This document shows, piece after piece, positions 49,867 through 59,487 of a stretch of DNA of 64,000 nt. Location: contig NZ_FXWJ01000003.1 of the NCBI RefSeq assembly GCF_900177795.1, positions 310,001 to 374,000 on the forward strand, in the 5' to 3' direction. The notes beneath the pieces are model-generated. The model saw only the letters and a list, made by a program, of their open reading frames with translations. It did no database searches and was not told where the DNA came from. Position 1 is the stretch's first letter. Every line of letters starts with the position of its first letter. The position numbers and the translations under genes were made by a program. Origin of the DNA: Plantibacter elymi (nom. nud.). GTDB lineage: Bacteria; Actinomycetota; Actinomycetes; Actinomycetales; Microbacteriaceae.

Positions 49867-50786
49867 ACCTCGGCCGTCGCATCCGCGGTCGCCTCGGTCG
49901 TGAGCGCGTGGCGTTGCAGACGAAGGCGAAGGCGACGATCGCGGCTGGTGCGACACAGCTCGAGTACACCCGCCGGGTCCGGTGGCGGAATCGACCGACC
50001 ACCTATCGTGTCGTCCGCGGGCTCTCGCAGGTGAGTGCTCCGCGCATCGTCGGGATGATCCGTCTGCGTGACGAGGCGCTGCTGCTCAACGACACGCTCG
50101 ACCATCTCGCGGGCATCGTGGACACGATCATCGTGTTCGACGATGCGAGCACCGACCGCAGTGTCGAGATCGCCCTCGCCCACCCCGCCGTCCACGAAGT
50201 GATCCGCAATCGATCCTGGCGTTCCGACAACCGCATCTGGGAGGAGACCGCCAATCGGCGGCTGCTCATGCAGCGCGCACGCCGCCTCTCCCCCGAGTGG
50301 GTCTTCTACTCGGATGCGGACGAGCGCTTCGAAGGGGACATCAGGACGTTCCTGCTCGACGAATGCCCGGCAGACGTCACGTCCGTCCGTGTCTCCTTGT
50401 TCGACGCGTATCTCACGGAATCCGATGCGCGCGCGTTCACTCCGACCGACCGGCTGTGGAACTTCCGTTCCCGCTTCGGACCCGAGCGTCGGAACATCCT
50501 GATGGCCTGGCGGCTGCTCCCCGGAGTGGACTACCGACTTCCGGATTCTCGAGAGCCACAAGGCATCACTGGCACCACGGTGGTGCGGTTCTCCTGTCAG
50601 CATTACGGCAAAGCGCTCTCCGTCGAGCAGTGGGACGAGACCTGTCGGTACTACATGGCGCACTTCCCCGCCCTGTATCGCGACAAGTGGGCCGCCAGGC
50701 TCGGCAAGGCGATCCATACGGAGTCGGACTTCGGTCGGCCGCTGTACAGCTGGTCGGACGTGCGTGATCACGCCGTCGACATCTAG
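49863..50786 (+). CDS. Glycosyltransferase family 2 with metal-binding DADE motif
   Basis: This 307-residue GT-A enzyme starts at GTG 49863 inside the ATPase stop. It has IVGMIRLRDEALLLNDTLDHL, IVFDDASTDRSVE, and WVFYSDADERFEGDI with the acidic metal site. The family resembles GT2 enzymes annotated as glycosyltransferases with a DxDE motif (GT92-like in part), with an N-terminal basic extension of ~60 residues. It is third in the transporter operon, so it is likely involved in the ABC-exported polymer. Confidence 0.82.
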   Translation: MNLGRRIRGRLGRERVALQTKAKATIAAGATQLEYTRRVRWRNRPTTYRVVRGLSQVSAPRIVGMIRLRDEALLLNDTLDHLAGIVDTIIVFDDASTDRSVEIALAHPAVHEVIRNRSWRSDNRIWEETANRRLLMQRARRLSPEWVFYSDADERFEGDIRTFLLDECPADVTSVRVSLFDAYLTESDARAFTPTDRLWNFRSRFGPERRNILMAWRLLPGVDYRLPDSREPQGITGTTVVRFSCQHYGKALSVEQWDETCRYYMAHFPALYRDKWAARLGKAIHTESDFGRPLYSWSDVRDHAVDI

Positions 50787-50813
50787 CTGCCCCCGCCTCA
50801 CCGACACACGATG

Positions 50814-51737
50814 TCACGGCGCGGCGAGCACGTCCTCATACGTGCGGCGGATGCCGTCACCCAGCGTGGTGAGTTCGATCGGACCGAACTCCTGCGCCCA
50901 GCGGTTCGTGTCGAGGATCACCTTGTCGATGAAGGTGGGCGGCGTCGCTCGCTCCTCGATGTCGAAGTCGACACCCGTCACCAGGCGCAGTTCGTCCAGG
51001 ATGTCCGTGACGGACAACCCGAATCCGCTGCCCAGGTTGTAGAGGTCGAACTCGGTCTCCCGCCCCACGAACGCGACGATCATACGAACGAGGTCTTCGA
51101 CGAAGATGTAGTCGCGCACCATCGAGCCGTCACCGAACCGGACCACCGGCCGGCCCTCTGCGATGTTGCGCAGTGCGATGGGGATGAGACCTTGCCGTCG
51201 ACCTGGATGCTGCCGTGTGCCGTACGGATTGGAGATGCGCAGGGCCGTCGATGCGAGTCCGTGACGCGTCCGGAAGTAGTGGAGGTAGTGTTCGATCGCG
51301 AGCTTCCCGATGCCGTACGGCGAGATCGGCATCGCGCGGTCGCCCTCGGCGTAGCGGTCCCGCCCCTGCGGGCCGTAGATGGCACCCCCTGTCGAGGCGA
51401 AGTAGAAGCGCTTGACCCCGGCACTCGAGGCCGACTCGAGCAGTTCGACCGACTGGGCGATGTTCGTCCGGATGTCGAGTGTGGGGTCGCTCTCGGCGGT
51501 CGCCGGCGACGTCGTCGACAACAGATGGAGCACGTAGTCCTGCCCGGAGACGGCCTCGTCGAGGTCGGCCCGGCTCAGGAACTCGCCGCGGATCAGCCTG
51601 ATGCCGTCCGTTCGGAACGTGGGAGCCGCCCCACTGAAGCGGTCGAACGCGGAGACCTCGTGCCCTGCGCGCTGCAGGGCCTCGACCAGATGGGACCCGA
51701 TGAATCCGTTCGCCCCGATGACCAGCGTCTTAGCCAC
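50814..51737 (-). CDS. NAD-dependent sugar-nucleotide epimerase/dehydratase
   Basis: This 307-residue extended SDR has VIGANGFIGSHLVEAL, HLLSTTSPATAES, FASTGGAIYGPQG and the catalytic YGIGK. The class cannot be fixed further; it resembles UDP-glucose 4-epimerase-like members of surface-polysaccharide loci. The GTG start (51737) overlaps the end of the upstream rhamnosyltransferase gene by 8 bases. It is the last gene of a minus-strand run beginning at rmlC. Confidence 0.82.
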   Translation of the reverse strand: MAKTLVIGANGFIGSHLVEALQRAGHEVSAFDRFSGAAPTFRTDGIRLIRGEFLSRADLDEAVSGQDYVLHLLSTTSPATAESDPTLDIRTNIAQSVELLESASSAGVKRFYFASTGGAIYGPQGRDRYAEGDRAMPISPYGIGKLAIEHYLHYFRTRHGLASTALRISNPYGTRQHPGRRQGLIPIALRNIAEGRPVVRFGDGSMVRDYIFVEDLVRMIVAFVGRETEFDLYNLGSGFGLSVTDILDELRLVTGVDFDIEERATPPTFIDKVILDTNRWAQEFGPIELTTLGDGIRRTYEDVLAAP

Positions 51738-52980
51738 GCATTGCCCGTTCGAACGCGTCGACGAACTGCGTGCCGGAGTCGGCCCAGTCGACGTCCTCGA
51801 CGGATGCGGACATGGCGATGGACCGCTCGATCGCGTCCGGTCGGTCCAGGACCTCGACGAGCGTCTTCGCGATGAGCCGCGGCGAGGGCTGGACGTACTC
51901 GATGTTCGCATTGTCGGACACCATGCGGTTGTTCGGCCCGTCGTTGACGACCGGCGTGACGCCGGCCGACATGAGCTCGAGCGGCAGCAACGACATGTTC
52001 GTCAGGGACAGGACGAGACCGGCACCGCAACGGTTGTACACCGCGTTGAGCTGGTCGATCTCCATGCTCGCGAGGTTGTTGTGCTTGAACGGGATGATGA
52101 ACTCGGAGACGTCCCAGCCGGCGAGGTTGATCGTCACGTCGGGACGCATCCGTGCGAACTCGGTGAGCGCGAGGATGCCCAGCTCGAACGCGCGTCGGGG
52201 CGTCACGGGGCGTGCGTAGAAGAAGATCTCGTTCCGCTTGCCGCGGTTGGTGACGCTGTAGTGGGCCTTGTCGACCGCGAAGTCGAAGGAGTCGCACGGC
52301 ATGCCGTAGTCGGTGCTCAGCTTGTGTTTCAGCCAGCCGCCGGCGGTGATGCCGTGGAAGCCGAACTTGTAGGTGTTCTCAGCGAGGAGAGCCTGCGAGC
52401 CCAGCGGGTAGAACAGCGGCTCGAAGTCCTGGACGAAATAGAAGCGTCGAGCGGAGGAGGCGTCGCGGTACACCGGGTACGCGGTCTCCCAGCCGGTGGC
52501 GAAGAGCGCCTGCGTGTCGGCGCGCACGCCGGCGTCGCGGTCGTACTCGACGATCTCGGCACGGAGGTTCGGGTACGCGCTCGACTCCCTGAGCATGGCC
52601 TTCGTCGCGGCAAGGGTCGGAGCCGCCCCGACGTTGTCGTACAGGTAGATCGTGCACTCGTGCCCGGCCTGCTCGGCGAAGTTGATGAACCGGAACAGGT
52701 TCTGGTGTCCGCCACTCTCCTTGCCGGGAGGGGACATGATCCACGCGATCTTCACCGGCCCTTCGGCGACCGTGACCGGGTGTTCGAAGCGTTCGGCGCG
52801 CTCGGTCCAGTCGACGTCCGAGACGTCGAGCGAGTCGACCAGCATGCCGCCCGCCGGTTCGCGCGTCAGCAGCTTCAGCGCGGCCCGCTGAGCGATGTAG
52901 CCGAAGAGGTTGCGGATGCCCTCGTCCTTCGCGAGCTTTCGCGCGCGTCCGGCCTTCTGGCGCAGGCGGTTCACAGCCAT
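51730..52980 (-). CDS. Rhamnosyltransferase, WsaF-like family
   Basis: This 416-residue enzyme has a GT-B fold. The segment FVQDFEPLFYPLGSQALLAENT with FGFHGITAGGWL matches the WsaF-type rhamnosyltransferases of rhamnan polymers, and the donor half contains NIEYVQPSPRLIAKTL. It probably transfers rhamnose from dTDP-L-rhamnose, consistent with direct coupling to rmlA: the rmlA stop and this start share one base (TGATG). The first ~90 residues are a basic extension. ATG 52980 is the only good start. Confidence 0.82.
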   Translation of the reverse strand: MAVNRLRQKAGRARKLAKDEGIRNLFGYIAQRAALKLLTREPAGGMLVDSLDVSDVDWTERAERFEHPVTVAEGPVKIAWIMSPPGKESGGHQNLFRFINFAEQAGHECTIYLYDNVGAAPTLAATKAMLRESSAYPNLRAEIVEYDRDAGVRADTQALFATGWETAYPVYRDASSARRFYFVQDFEPLFYPLGSQALLAENTYKFGFHGITAGGWLKHKLSTDYGMPCDSFDFAVDKAHYSVTNRGKRNEIFFYARPVTPRRAFELGILALTEFARMRPDVTINLAGWDVSEFIIPFKHNNLASMEIDQLNAVYNRCGAGLVLSLTNMSLLPLELMSAGVTPVVNDGPNNRMVSDNANIEYVQPSPRLIAKTLVEVLDRPDAIERSIAMSASVEDVDWADSGTQFVDAFERAMRG

Positions 52981-53849
52981 CAGCGACCCACCTCGACCAG
53001 CGTCTGCAGGTATCTGCCGTAGCCGCTCTTCACGAGCGGGGCAGCGAGCGCAGCGAGTTGCGCGTCGTCGATCCACCCGGCGCGCCAAGCGATCTCCTCG
53101 ATGCAGCCCACCTTGAAGCCCTGGCGGTCCTCGATGACGCGCACGTACTCGGACGCCTGCATCATCGACTCGAAGGTGCCGGTGTCGAGCCACGCGGTAC
53201 CGCGGTCGAGCACCTGCACCTGCAGGTCGCCCTGTTCGAGGTAGCGTTCGTTGACGGTCGAGATCTCGAGCTCACCGCGAGCGGAGGGTTCGATGGTCTT
53301 GGCGATCTCGACGATCGAGTTGTCGTAGAAGTACAGGCCGGGGACGGCGTAGTTGCTCTTCGGCTTCTCGGGCTTCTCCTCGATGGAGAGCGCCTTGAAG
53401 GCGTCGTCGAACTCGACGACGCCGTACGCCTTCGGATCGGCGACCTGGTAGGCGAAGATGAGCGCACCGTCGATGTCGTTGTGGCTGCGGAGGGCGGAAC
53501 CGAGGCCGGTGCCGTGGAAGATGTTGTCGCCGAGGACGAGGGCGACGCTCTCGTCGCCGATGAACTCCTCACCGATGATGAAGGCCTGTGCCAGGCCGTC
53601 GGGCGAGGGCTGCACCGCGTACTCGAGCCGGATGCCGAGGTCGTCACCATTGCCGAGGAGTGCACGGAACTGCTCGTTGTACTCAGGGGTGGTGATGATG
53701 AGGATCTCCTTGATCCCCGCCATCATGAGCGTCGACAGGGGGTAGTAGATCATCGGCTTGTCGTAGATCGGCATGAGCTGCTTGGAGATGCCCTTGGTGA
53801 TCGGCCAGAGCCGCGTGCCGGATCCACCGGCGAGAATGATGCCGCGCAT
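52980..53849 (-). CDS. rmlA: Glucose-1-phosphate thymidylyltransferase
   Basis: This 289-residue nucleotidyltransferase forms dTDP-glucose from glucose 1-phosphate and dTTP, the first step of dTDP-L-rhamnose synthesis. It has [18 protein letters not shown] at residues 8-25, [22 protein letters not shown] and FVE-type FTWLDTG-like [12 protein letters not shown]. Length and motifs match RmlA closely. It lies 2 nt after rmlC on the same strand and is coupled to a rhamnosyltransferase. rmlB is missing from this operon. Confidence 0.96.
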   Translation of the reverse strand: MRGIILAGGSGTRLWPITKGISKQLMPIYDKPMIYYPLSTLMMAGIKEILIITTPEYNEQFRALLGNGDDLGIRLEYAVQPSPDGLAQAFIIGEEFIGDESVALVLGDNIFHGTGLGSALRSHNDIDGALIFAYQVADPKAYGVVEFDDAFKALSIEEKPEKPKSNYAVPGLYFYDNSIVEIAKTIEPSARGELEISTVNERYLEQGDLQVQVLDRGTAWLDTGTFESMMQASEYVRVIEDRQGFKVGCIEEIAWRAGWIDDAQLAALAAPLVKSGYGRYLQTLVEVGR

Positions 53850-53851
53850 CG

Positions 53852-54457
53852 TCAGTTCCCCTTCAAGGTCGCGTAGAACGCCCGGGCGTCGTCCCAGGTC
53901 GGCAGGAGGCCGGCGGCGGCCGCCTCGTCGAGGCCGGGGGCCTCGGTGTCCTTCGGTGAGAGCAGCGGGGTGCCTGCCTCCGGCGGGATGACGAGACCGA
54001 CCCGCTCGTCGAGCGGGTTGATGCCGTGCTCGCGGTCGGGGCGGTAGACGTCGGTCACGAGGTAGCTGACGGTGGCGTCGTCGGTGAGCGCCACGAAGCA
54101 GTGGCCGAGGCCCTCGGAGATGAAGATGGCCTTGCGGTCGGTGTCGTCGAGCAACACCGAATCCCACTGGCCGAACGTCGGCGAGCCCACACGGATGTCG
54201 ATGACGTAGTCGAGGACGGCACCGCGGGTGGCCGTGACGTACTTCGCCTGGCCGATCGGGATGTCCGCGAAGTGGATGCCACGCACCGAGCCACGCTTCG
54301 AGACCGAGGTGTTGGACTGGGCCAGCTTGATGGACCGACCGGTGGCCTCTTCGAGCTTGTCGAAGCGGTACCACTCGAGGAAGACCCCTCGGTCGTCACC
54401 GAACTGCTTCGGGGTGATCTCATAGCTGTCAGGGATGTTCAGTTCGCGGATCTGCAC
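53852..54457 (-). CDS. rmlC: dTDP-4-dehydrorhamnose 3,5-epimerase
   Basis: This 201-residue cupin-fold enzyme inverts C3 and C5 of dTDP-4-keto-6-deoxyglucose. It has [30 protein letters not shown] with Arg59 and catalytic His62, [20 protein letters not shown] and [16 protein letters not shown]. The start is GTG 54457, 6 nt after a TAGACT box, so translation may be leaderless. It is first in the rmlC-rmlA-rhamnosyltransferase-epimerase operon. Confidence 0.96.
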   Translation of the reverse strand: MQIRELNIPDSYEITPKQFGDDRGVFLEWYRFDKLEEATGRSIKLAQSNTSVSKRGSVRGIHFADIPIGQAKYVTATRGAVLDYVIDIRVGSPTFGQWDSVLLDDTDRKAIFISEGLGHCFVALTDDATVSYLVTDVYRPDREHGINPLDERVGLVIPPEAGTPLLSPKDTEAPGLDEAAAAGLLPTWDDARAFYATLKGN

Positions 54458-54463
54458 CCGGGG

Positions 54464-54469
54464 AGTCTA
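54464..54469 (-). promoter_or_regulatory. -10 box of probable leaderless promoter, rmlC operon
   Basis: TAGACT on the minus strand ends 6 nt before the GTG at 54457. On the other strand TAATCG (about 54515-54520) may serve the gtrA-rmlD operon. Confidence 0.5.
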
Positions 54470-54546
54470 CCAAGAGGAGCCTGAGCACGGTCGTCGAGGA
54501 CCCGGCCTCAGGCATAATCGAGTGTCCGCGCACAGAACGGCCCGCC

Positions 54547-55140
54547 ATGATCCCTCTGCTCCGCCGCCTCTGGAACGGCGTCGCCGCCTACGCGGTGAAG
54601 TTCGGTGTCGTCGGACTCATCGGCTTCGGCCTCGACGTGCTCGTGTTCAACCTGCTCCGCGTCGGCGTCTTCGGGCACGACCACCTCGCGCAGTCCCCCA
54701 TCGGCGCCAAGGTCATCAGCGTGTCCGTCGCGATCGTCTTCAACTGGATCGGCAACCGGTACTGGACCTTCCGCGAGCACCGCCGGAAGAACTTCCTCCT
54801 CGAGCTCGGCGAGTACGTCATCGTCTCCCTGGGTGGGATGGCCATCGCGGTCGGATGCCTCTTCGTCAGCCACTACGTCCTCGGCTTCACCTCCCTCCTC
54901 GCCGACAACGTCGCGTCGAACGTCATCGGGCTCGGCCTCGGGACCCTCTTCCGCTTCTTCCTCTACCGGTTCTGGGTCTACGGACATCATCGGGCCGACG
55001 GCCTGGCCAACCTCGCCCGGGCCGAGGAGGCACAGCGGACCCTGTTCGAGGAGCCGCCGACCGACGCCGCCCGGTCAGCGGCCTCCCCGACCGAGCCGGG
55101 TACGATGAACGGGCCACTCCCGAGAGGACCCCTATCTTGA
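54547..55140 (+). CDS. GtrA-family membrane protein
   Basis: This 197-residue protein has four hydrophobic segments with VVGLIGFGLDVLVFNLLRVG and VFNWIGNRYWTFREHRRKN, both typical of GtrA. A C-terminal acidic tail of ~45 residues extends it beyond the usual 130-150. It may flip a polyprenyl-phosphate sugar; no GtrB-like gene is adjacent here. Its stop overlaps the TTG start of rmlD by four bases. Confidence 0.87.
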   Translation: MIPLLRRLWNGVAAYAVKFGVVGLIGFGLDVLVFNLLRVGVFGHDHLAQSPIGAKVISVSVAIVFNWIGNRYWTFREHRRKNFLLELGEYVIVSLGGMAIAVGCLFVSHYVLGFTSLLADNVASNVIGLGLGTLFRFFLYRFWVYGHHRADGLANLARAEEAQRTLFEEPPTDAARSAASPTEPGTMNGPLPRGPLS

Positions 55141-55988
55141 CGTACCTGATCACCGGCGCTTCCGGCATGCTCGGCCACGACCTGCAGGAGGCCCTGACGG
55201 ATCGCGAGGTCACCGCCCTCGGTCGTGCCGAGCTCGACGTGACCGACCTCGAGGCCGTCCGCGCCGCCGTCGCGGGTCACACCGCCGTCATCAACGCCGC
55301 CGCCTACACGAAGGTCGACGACGCCGAATCACACGAAGCGGACGCAGCCGCTGTGAACGCCATCGGCGCCCGCAACCTCGCGGTCGCCGCCCGGGAGGCC
55401 GGCGCGAAGCTCGTCCAAGTGTCCACCGACTACGTCTTCGACGGCTCCGCCACCTCGCCGTATCAGGAGGACCACCCGCTGGCACCGATCAGCGCCTATG
55501 GCCGGACGAAGGCCGACGGGGAGCGAGCCGTCCTCGCCGAGCACCCGAACGGCGGTTACATCGTCCGCACGGCCTGGCTGTACGGCAAGAACGGACCGAA
55601 CTTCGCCGCCACCATGGCGAAGCTCGCGGCGAACGGCGTCGACCCGGCCGTCGTCACCGACCAGCTGGGACAGCCCACGTGGACCGCCGATCTCGCCGCG
55701 CAGATCGTCGCGCTGCTCGACGCCGACGCACCCGCCGGGGTCTACCACGGCACCAACGCCGGGCAGGCCTCCTGGTACGAGTTCGCCCAGGCGGTCTTCG
55801 CGGCGGTCGGCGCGGATCCCGCTCGGGTCTCCCCCACCGACAGCTCGGCGTTCGTCCGCCCCGCGCCGCGCCCCGCCTATTCGGTGCTCGGTCACGACGC
55901 CTGGTCCACCGCCGGTCTCGCCCCGATGCGTGACTGGCGGGAGGCCTTCGAGGCAGCGACGCAGCACGGCGTCGTCACGGCACCGTGA
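55137..55988 (+). CDS. rmlD: dTDP-4-dehydrorhamnose reductase
   Basis: This 283-residue SDR reduces dTDP-4-keto-L-rhamnose to dTDP-L-rhamnose. It has YLITGASGMLGHDLQEAL, NAAAYTKVDDAES, VSTDYVFDGSA, catalytic YGRTK, and RTAWLYGKNGPNF. The only start that gives the full N-terminal Rossmann motif is TTG at 55137, in TTGA overlap with the gtrA stop and behind GAGAGGA, a rare start codon. It is coupled by GTGA to a GT4 gene downstream. Confidence 0.94.
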   Translation: MTYLITGASGMLGHDLQEALTDREVTALGRAELDVTDLEAVRAAVAGHTAVINAAAYTKVDDAESHEADAAAVNAIGARNLAVAAREAGAKLVQVSTDYVFDGSATSPYQEDHPLAPISAYGRTKADGERAVLAEHPNGGYIVRTAWLYGKNGPNFAATMAKLAANGVDPAVVTDQLGQPTWTADLAAQIVALLDADAPAGVYHGTNAGQASWYEFAQAVFAAVGADPARVSPTDSSAFVRPAPRPAYSVLGHDAWSTAGLAPMRDWREAFEAATQHGVVTAP

Positions 55989-57121
55989 CCACCCTCCGCG
56001 TCGTCGTCGACCAGATCGTCGCACCGGTCGCCGGTGGAGTCGGTCGCTACTCCGAGGAACTCACCCGCGAGCTCATCGCGAGCGCCCCGGCGGGATGCGA
56101 CGTCGAGGGCATCGTCTCGGCGGTGCCGAAGGAGAAGATCGACCTCCTGGAGTCCAAGCTCCCCGGACTCGCGACGCTCCACCGGACCACCCTGCCGCGT
56201 CGCGAGCTCAGTGCCGCCTGGCAGCTCGGCATCGTGGCGCCCGGTACCGCGAACGGCATGGTGCACGCCCCGGGTCTCCTAGCCCCGCTCAACCGCCATG
56301 ACCGCATCAACGACGGCAACCAGATCGTCGTCACCATCCACGACACGCTCGCCTGGTCGCACCCCTCGTCGCTGACCCCGATGTCGGTGGCCTGGCAGAA
56401 GGCGATGGTCAAGCGGGCGCGGAAGCACGCGGACGCCATCGTGGTACCGACGCACGCGGTCGCCGACGAGCTGCGCGACATCGTCGATCTCGGCGACCGC
56501 GTCCGCGTCATCGGCGGTGCAGCCGCGACCACCCTCACCATCCCGACCGACGCCGACGGCCGCGCACGGACGCTCGAGCTCCCGTCCGAGTACCTCGTGT
56601 CGGTCGGATCGCTCGACCCTCGGCGGGGCATCACGGAGCTGATCACCGGCCTCGGCCGCCCCGGCGCCCCCGACCTCCCGTTGCTCATCGTCGGCACCGA
56701 CAGCTGGGGCGACGTCACGCTCGCGCAGGTGGCCGACGAGGCCGGTCTGCCGGAAGGGCGAGTGCGTGCCCTCGGGTTCCTCGACGACGCCGACCTCGCC
56801 GTCGTCCTCGACCGCGCGACCGCCTTCGTGTACCCGAGTCTCGCCGAAGGGTTCGGCCTGCCACTCGTCGAGGCGTTCCGCTTCGGCACGCCCGTCATCC
56901 ACTCCGACGTCCCCGCGCTCGTCGAGGTCGGCGGTGGAGCCGGCGTCGTGGTCGAGTCCGGCGCCAAGGGATACGCCGATCGACTCATCGCCACCATCAA
57001 CGACGTCATCGGCGACAGCGAACGCCTCGCCCGCCTGCGCATCCTCGGCATGGACCGCGAGCAGGCCTTCAGCTGGCGCGACTCCGCCGAACGGGTCTGG
57101 CAGCTCCACGCGGAGATCTGA
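55985..57121 (+). CDS. Glycosyltransferase family 4
   Basis: This 378-residue GT-B enzyme has APVAGGVGRYSEELTREL, VVTIHDTLAWSHP, SVGSLDPRRGITELI and YPSLAEGFGLPLVEAFRFGTPV with the E-x7-E motif (EGFGLPLVE). It follows rmlD with a four-base overlap, so a rhamnosyltransferase role is plausible. Start GTG 55985. Confidence 0.88.
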   Translation: MTTLRVVVDQIVAPVAGGVGRYSEELTRELIASAPAGCDVEGIVSAVPKEKIDLLESKLPGLATLHRTTLPRRELSAAWQLGIVAPGTANGMVHAPGLLAPLNRHDRINDGNQIVVTIHDTLAWSHPSSLTPMSVAWQKAMVKRARKHADAIVVPTHAVADELRDIVDLGDRVRVIGGAAATTLTIPTDADGRARTLELPSEYLVSVGSLDPRRGITELITGLGRPGAPDLPLLIVGTDSWGDVTLAQVADEAGLPEGRVRALGFLDDADLAVVLDRATAFVYPSLAEGFGLPLVEAFRFGTPVIHSDVPALVEVGGGAGVVVESGAKGYADRLIATINDVIGDSERLARLRILGMDREQAFSWRDSAERVWQLHAEI

Positions 57122-57224
57122 GCAGGTCGTCCCGGCTCACGACCACGTTCCCTCCGGTCCGGTGTCGAACCGACCTCTGCTGCAGGTCCGTCGTCATGTG
57201 GGACGAGTCGTGATGCGACACCCG

Positions 57225-57230
57225 TAGGGT
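57225..57230 (+). promoter_or_regulatory. -10 box of probable leaderless promoter, methyltransferase gene
   Basis: TAGGGT ends 6 nt before the GTG at 57237. Confidence 0.5.
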
Positions 57231-57236
57231 TGTCTG

Positions 57237-58055
57237 GTGACCTCTTCGAAACCACGCGAACGCTACACCCTCGGACACCACCCGAGCGTCTTGCGCACGC
57301 ACTCGTGGCGCACTGCCGAGAACTCCGCCGCATACCTCCTGCCGCACCTGCACAGCGGCCTCGAGGTGCTGGACCTCGGCAGCGGTCCCGGAACGATCAC
57401 GCTGGACTTCGCGCGCATCGTCGCACCAGGCACCGTCGTCGGCATCGACGCCGACGCCGGAGTGGTCGCGGATGCCGGCGCGCGTGCGGCAGCCGCCGGC
57501 GTCGACAACGTGTCCTACGCCGTCGGTGACGCCTACGCCCTCGATCTTCCGGACGACAGCGTGGACGTGGCCCACGCGCACCAGCTCCTCCAGCACGTCG
57601 GCGACCCCGTCTCCGTCATCCGTGAATTGCGGCGAGTGGTGCGACCCGGCGGCGTCGTGGCGTTCCGTGACATCGTCTACGGCGGCGCCGTCTGGTATCC
57701 GCTGTCCCCGGGACTCACCCGTTGGATGGAGGTCTACCAGGAGCTGGCTCGCTCGAACGGCGGCGAACCCGACGCGGGCAGCCGGCTGAAGTCCTGGGCG
57801 ATGGAAGCCGGGCTGACGGACATCCGGAGCAGCGCGAGTGTCTGGTCGTTCGAGACTCCGGAGGACCGGGAGTGGTGGGGAGGCGCGTGGTCCGAGCGAG
57901 CGCGGACCTCCAGTTTCGCCACACAGGCGCTCGAGACCGGGATCGCGGACGACGCCGACCTCGCGCTGATCTCGACGGCGTGGCGCGACTGGGTCGACGC
58001 GTCCGACGGGTGGTTCGCCGTCCCGCACGGGGAGATCGTCGCGACCGTGCGCTGA
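57237..58055 (+). CDS. Class I SAM-dependent methyltransferase
   Basis: This 272-residue protein has the SAM-binding motif I VLDLGSGPGTITLDFA (about residues 48-63), motif II GIDADAGVVADAG, and VDVAHAHQLLQHVGDPV, which places it among UbiE/MenG-like class I enzymes. The N-terminal YTLGHHPSVLRTHSWRTAEN is common in actinobacterial homologs of unknown substrate. It stands alone after the polysaccharide genes, so a polymer O-methyltransferase is possible but not supported by more than position. Confidence 0.85.
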   Translation: MTSSKPRERYTLGHHPSVLRTHSWRTAENSAAYLLPHLHSGLEVLDLGSGPGTITLDFARIVAPGTVVGIDADAGVVADAGARAAAAGVDNVSYAVGDAYALDLPDDSVDVAHAHQLLQHVGDPVSVIRELRRVVRPGGVVAFRDIVYGGAVWYPLSPGLTRWMEVYQELARSNGGEPDAGSRLKSWAMEAGLTDIRSSASVWSFETPEDREWWGGAWSERARTSSFATQALETGIADDADLALISTAWRDWVDASDGWFAVPHGEIVATVR

Positions 58056-58113
58056 GCCCGACGACAGGCTCAGGGACCGGGACGAACCGGGACGTCGGCT
58101 CAGCGACCGGGGC

Positions 58114-59487
58114 TCAGCCGGCGTCGGGCTCCGGGCTCGGCGACGGCGGGAACAGCTGGTCCTGCACCATCTGGCGGATGAGCGTGTAGTCGGGCTCTTC
58201 CGGATCGATCGTCGGCGGGACGAACTGCAGGGAGTTGATCGGCAGCTCGCGCGTCTTGAGCGCGAGGTTCACGAAGTAACCGAGCATGCCCTGGGGCACA
58301 TCGGTCTTGACGACGTCGCCTCCCGCGGCTGCGACGTCCTGGAAGCGCGCGAGGACGTTCGCCGGGTTGAACTGTTTGAGCATCGCGGTCTGCAGGATGT
58401 GCTGGCGCTCCATGCGGTCGTAGTCGCTCGTCGAGTGCCGCGACCGGGCGTACATGAGCGCCGTCCAGCCGTCCATGTGCTGCTCGCCGGGCTCGATCCA
58501 CGACGTGACGTTCTCGAGGTCGGCGTCGCCGTCCATCGGGAGCCGCTCCTTGACGTCGATGTCGACGCCGCCGAGCGTGTCGATCAGGGTGGCGAAGCCG
58601 TACATGTCGATGAGGACGTACCACTGGATGTGCAGCCCGGTGATCCCCTCGGCGGCCTGCTTCATCGCCTCGATGCCTGGCTCGCTCGCGTGGGCCGTGG
58701 CGTTCGGGAACAACTCGGGGTTCTTCAGCTCGATCTCGGTGTAGATCGAGTTGAGCTGGCAGACGTCGACGTCGCAGGAGTCGTCGTAGCCGTCGGGGTA
58801 GAGGGACGCCATCTCGCTGCCCTCGGGGAACGGGATGTCGACGAGGTCGCGCGGCATGGACATCGTCGTCGCCTGCCCGGTCTCCGCGTTGATACTGACG
58901 ACCGACATGCTGTCGGGACGCATGCCGTCGCGGTCGGGGCCAGCGTCGCCACCGAGCAGCAGGATGTTGTAGTAGCCGTCCACCGGCGGCTCCGACGGTC
59001 CGGTGTTGCCGAAGATGGAGGAGATCGAGCCGCGGGTGGCACCGGCGACGACGGCTCCGTACCCGGCGCCACCGGCCACCAGGACCATGGCGAGGGTCGT
59101 GAACAGCGCGACGCCGAGCCTGGCGTTCGGGGAGGCCTTGACGAGGCGGACGAGCCGCAGGGTGTCGAGCGTCAGCACGACCCACAGGATCGCGTAGGCG
59201 ACGAGGAGCACCTGGGCGACGGTGAGCGCGATCGGGTTCGTCGCGAGCGTGAAGAGCACCTCGCGCGCGAGGAACATGAGCGCGACGCCGACCACGACGA
59301 GCAGCCACAGGAACAGCGTGAACCCGAGCCCGAAGCGGCCGAGCTTCCGGTTCCCGGCGAGCACCTGTGCGGACCCGGGGATCAGCAGGTTGAGCAGGAC
59401 GAGCCACCAGGCGCGCTTCGTCATCACCTCGCGTGAACGGGTGTCTGGGTACCGCATCGGCTTCGCGGCGGTGGCTGCACTCGTCAT
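58114..59487 (-). CDS. LytR-CpsA-Psr (LCP) family cell-wall polymer ligase
   Basis: This 457-residue protein has three or four N-terminal membrane segments, then the extracytoplasmic LCP domain from about residue 165: [26 protein letters not shown] with the conserved Asp/Arg, [25 protein letters not shown] and [20 protein letters not shown] with the conserved arginines. LCP enzymes transfer polyprenyl-diphosphate-linked polymers to peptidoglycan, so it is the likely attachment enzyme for this locus. Several N-terminal helices are unusual; most LCPs have one. It overlaps the purE stop by four bases. Confidence 0.92.
   Translation of the reverse strand: MTSAATAAKPMRYPDTRSREVMTKRAWWLVLLNLLIPGSAQVLAGNRKLGRFGLGFTLFLWLLVVVGVALMFLAREVLFTLATNPIALTVAQVLLVAYAILWVVLTLDTLRLVRLVKASPNARLGVALFTTLAMVLVAGGAGYGAVVAGATRGSISSIFGNTGPSEPPVDGYYNILLLGGDAGPDRDGMRPDSMSVVSINAETGQATTMSMPRDLVDIPFPEGSEMASLYPDGYDDSCDVDVCQLNSIYTEIELKNPELFPNATAHASEPGIEAMKQAAEGITGLHIQWYVLIDMYGFATLIDTLGGVDIDVKERLPMDGDADLENVTSWIEPGEQHMDGWTALMYARSRHSTSDYDRMERQHILQTAMLKQFNPANVLARFQDVAAAGGDVVKTDVPQGMLGYFVNLALKTRELPINSLQFVPPTIDPEEPDYTLIRQMVQDQLFPPSPSPEPDAG

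Noticed and set aside
58056-58113. Repeated GCTCAG-GACCGG units between methyltransferase and LCP genes
   Set aside because: The units are short and imperfect; they may be simple GC-rich repetition and do not form a clear hairpin.
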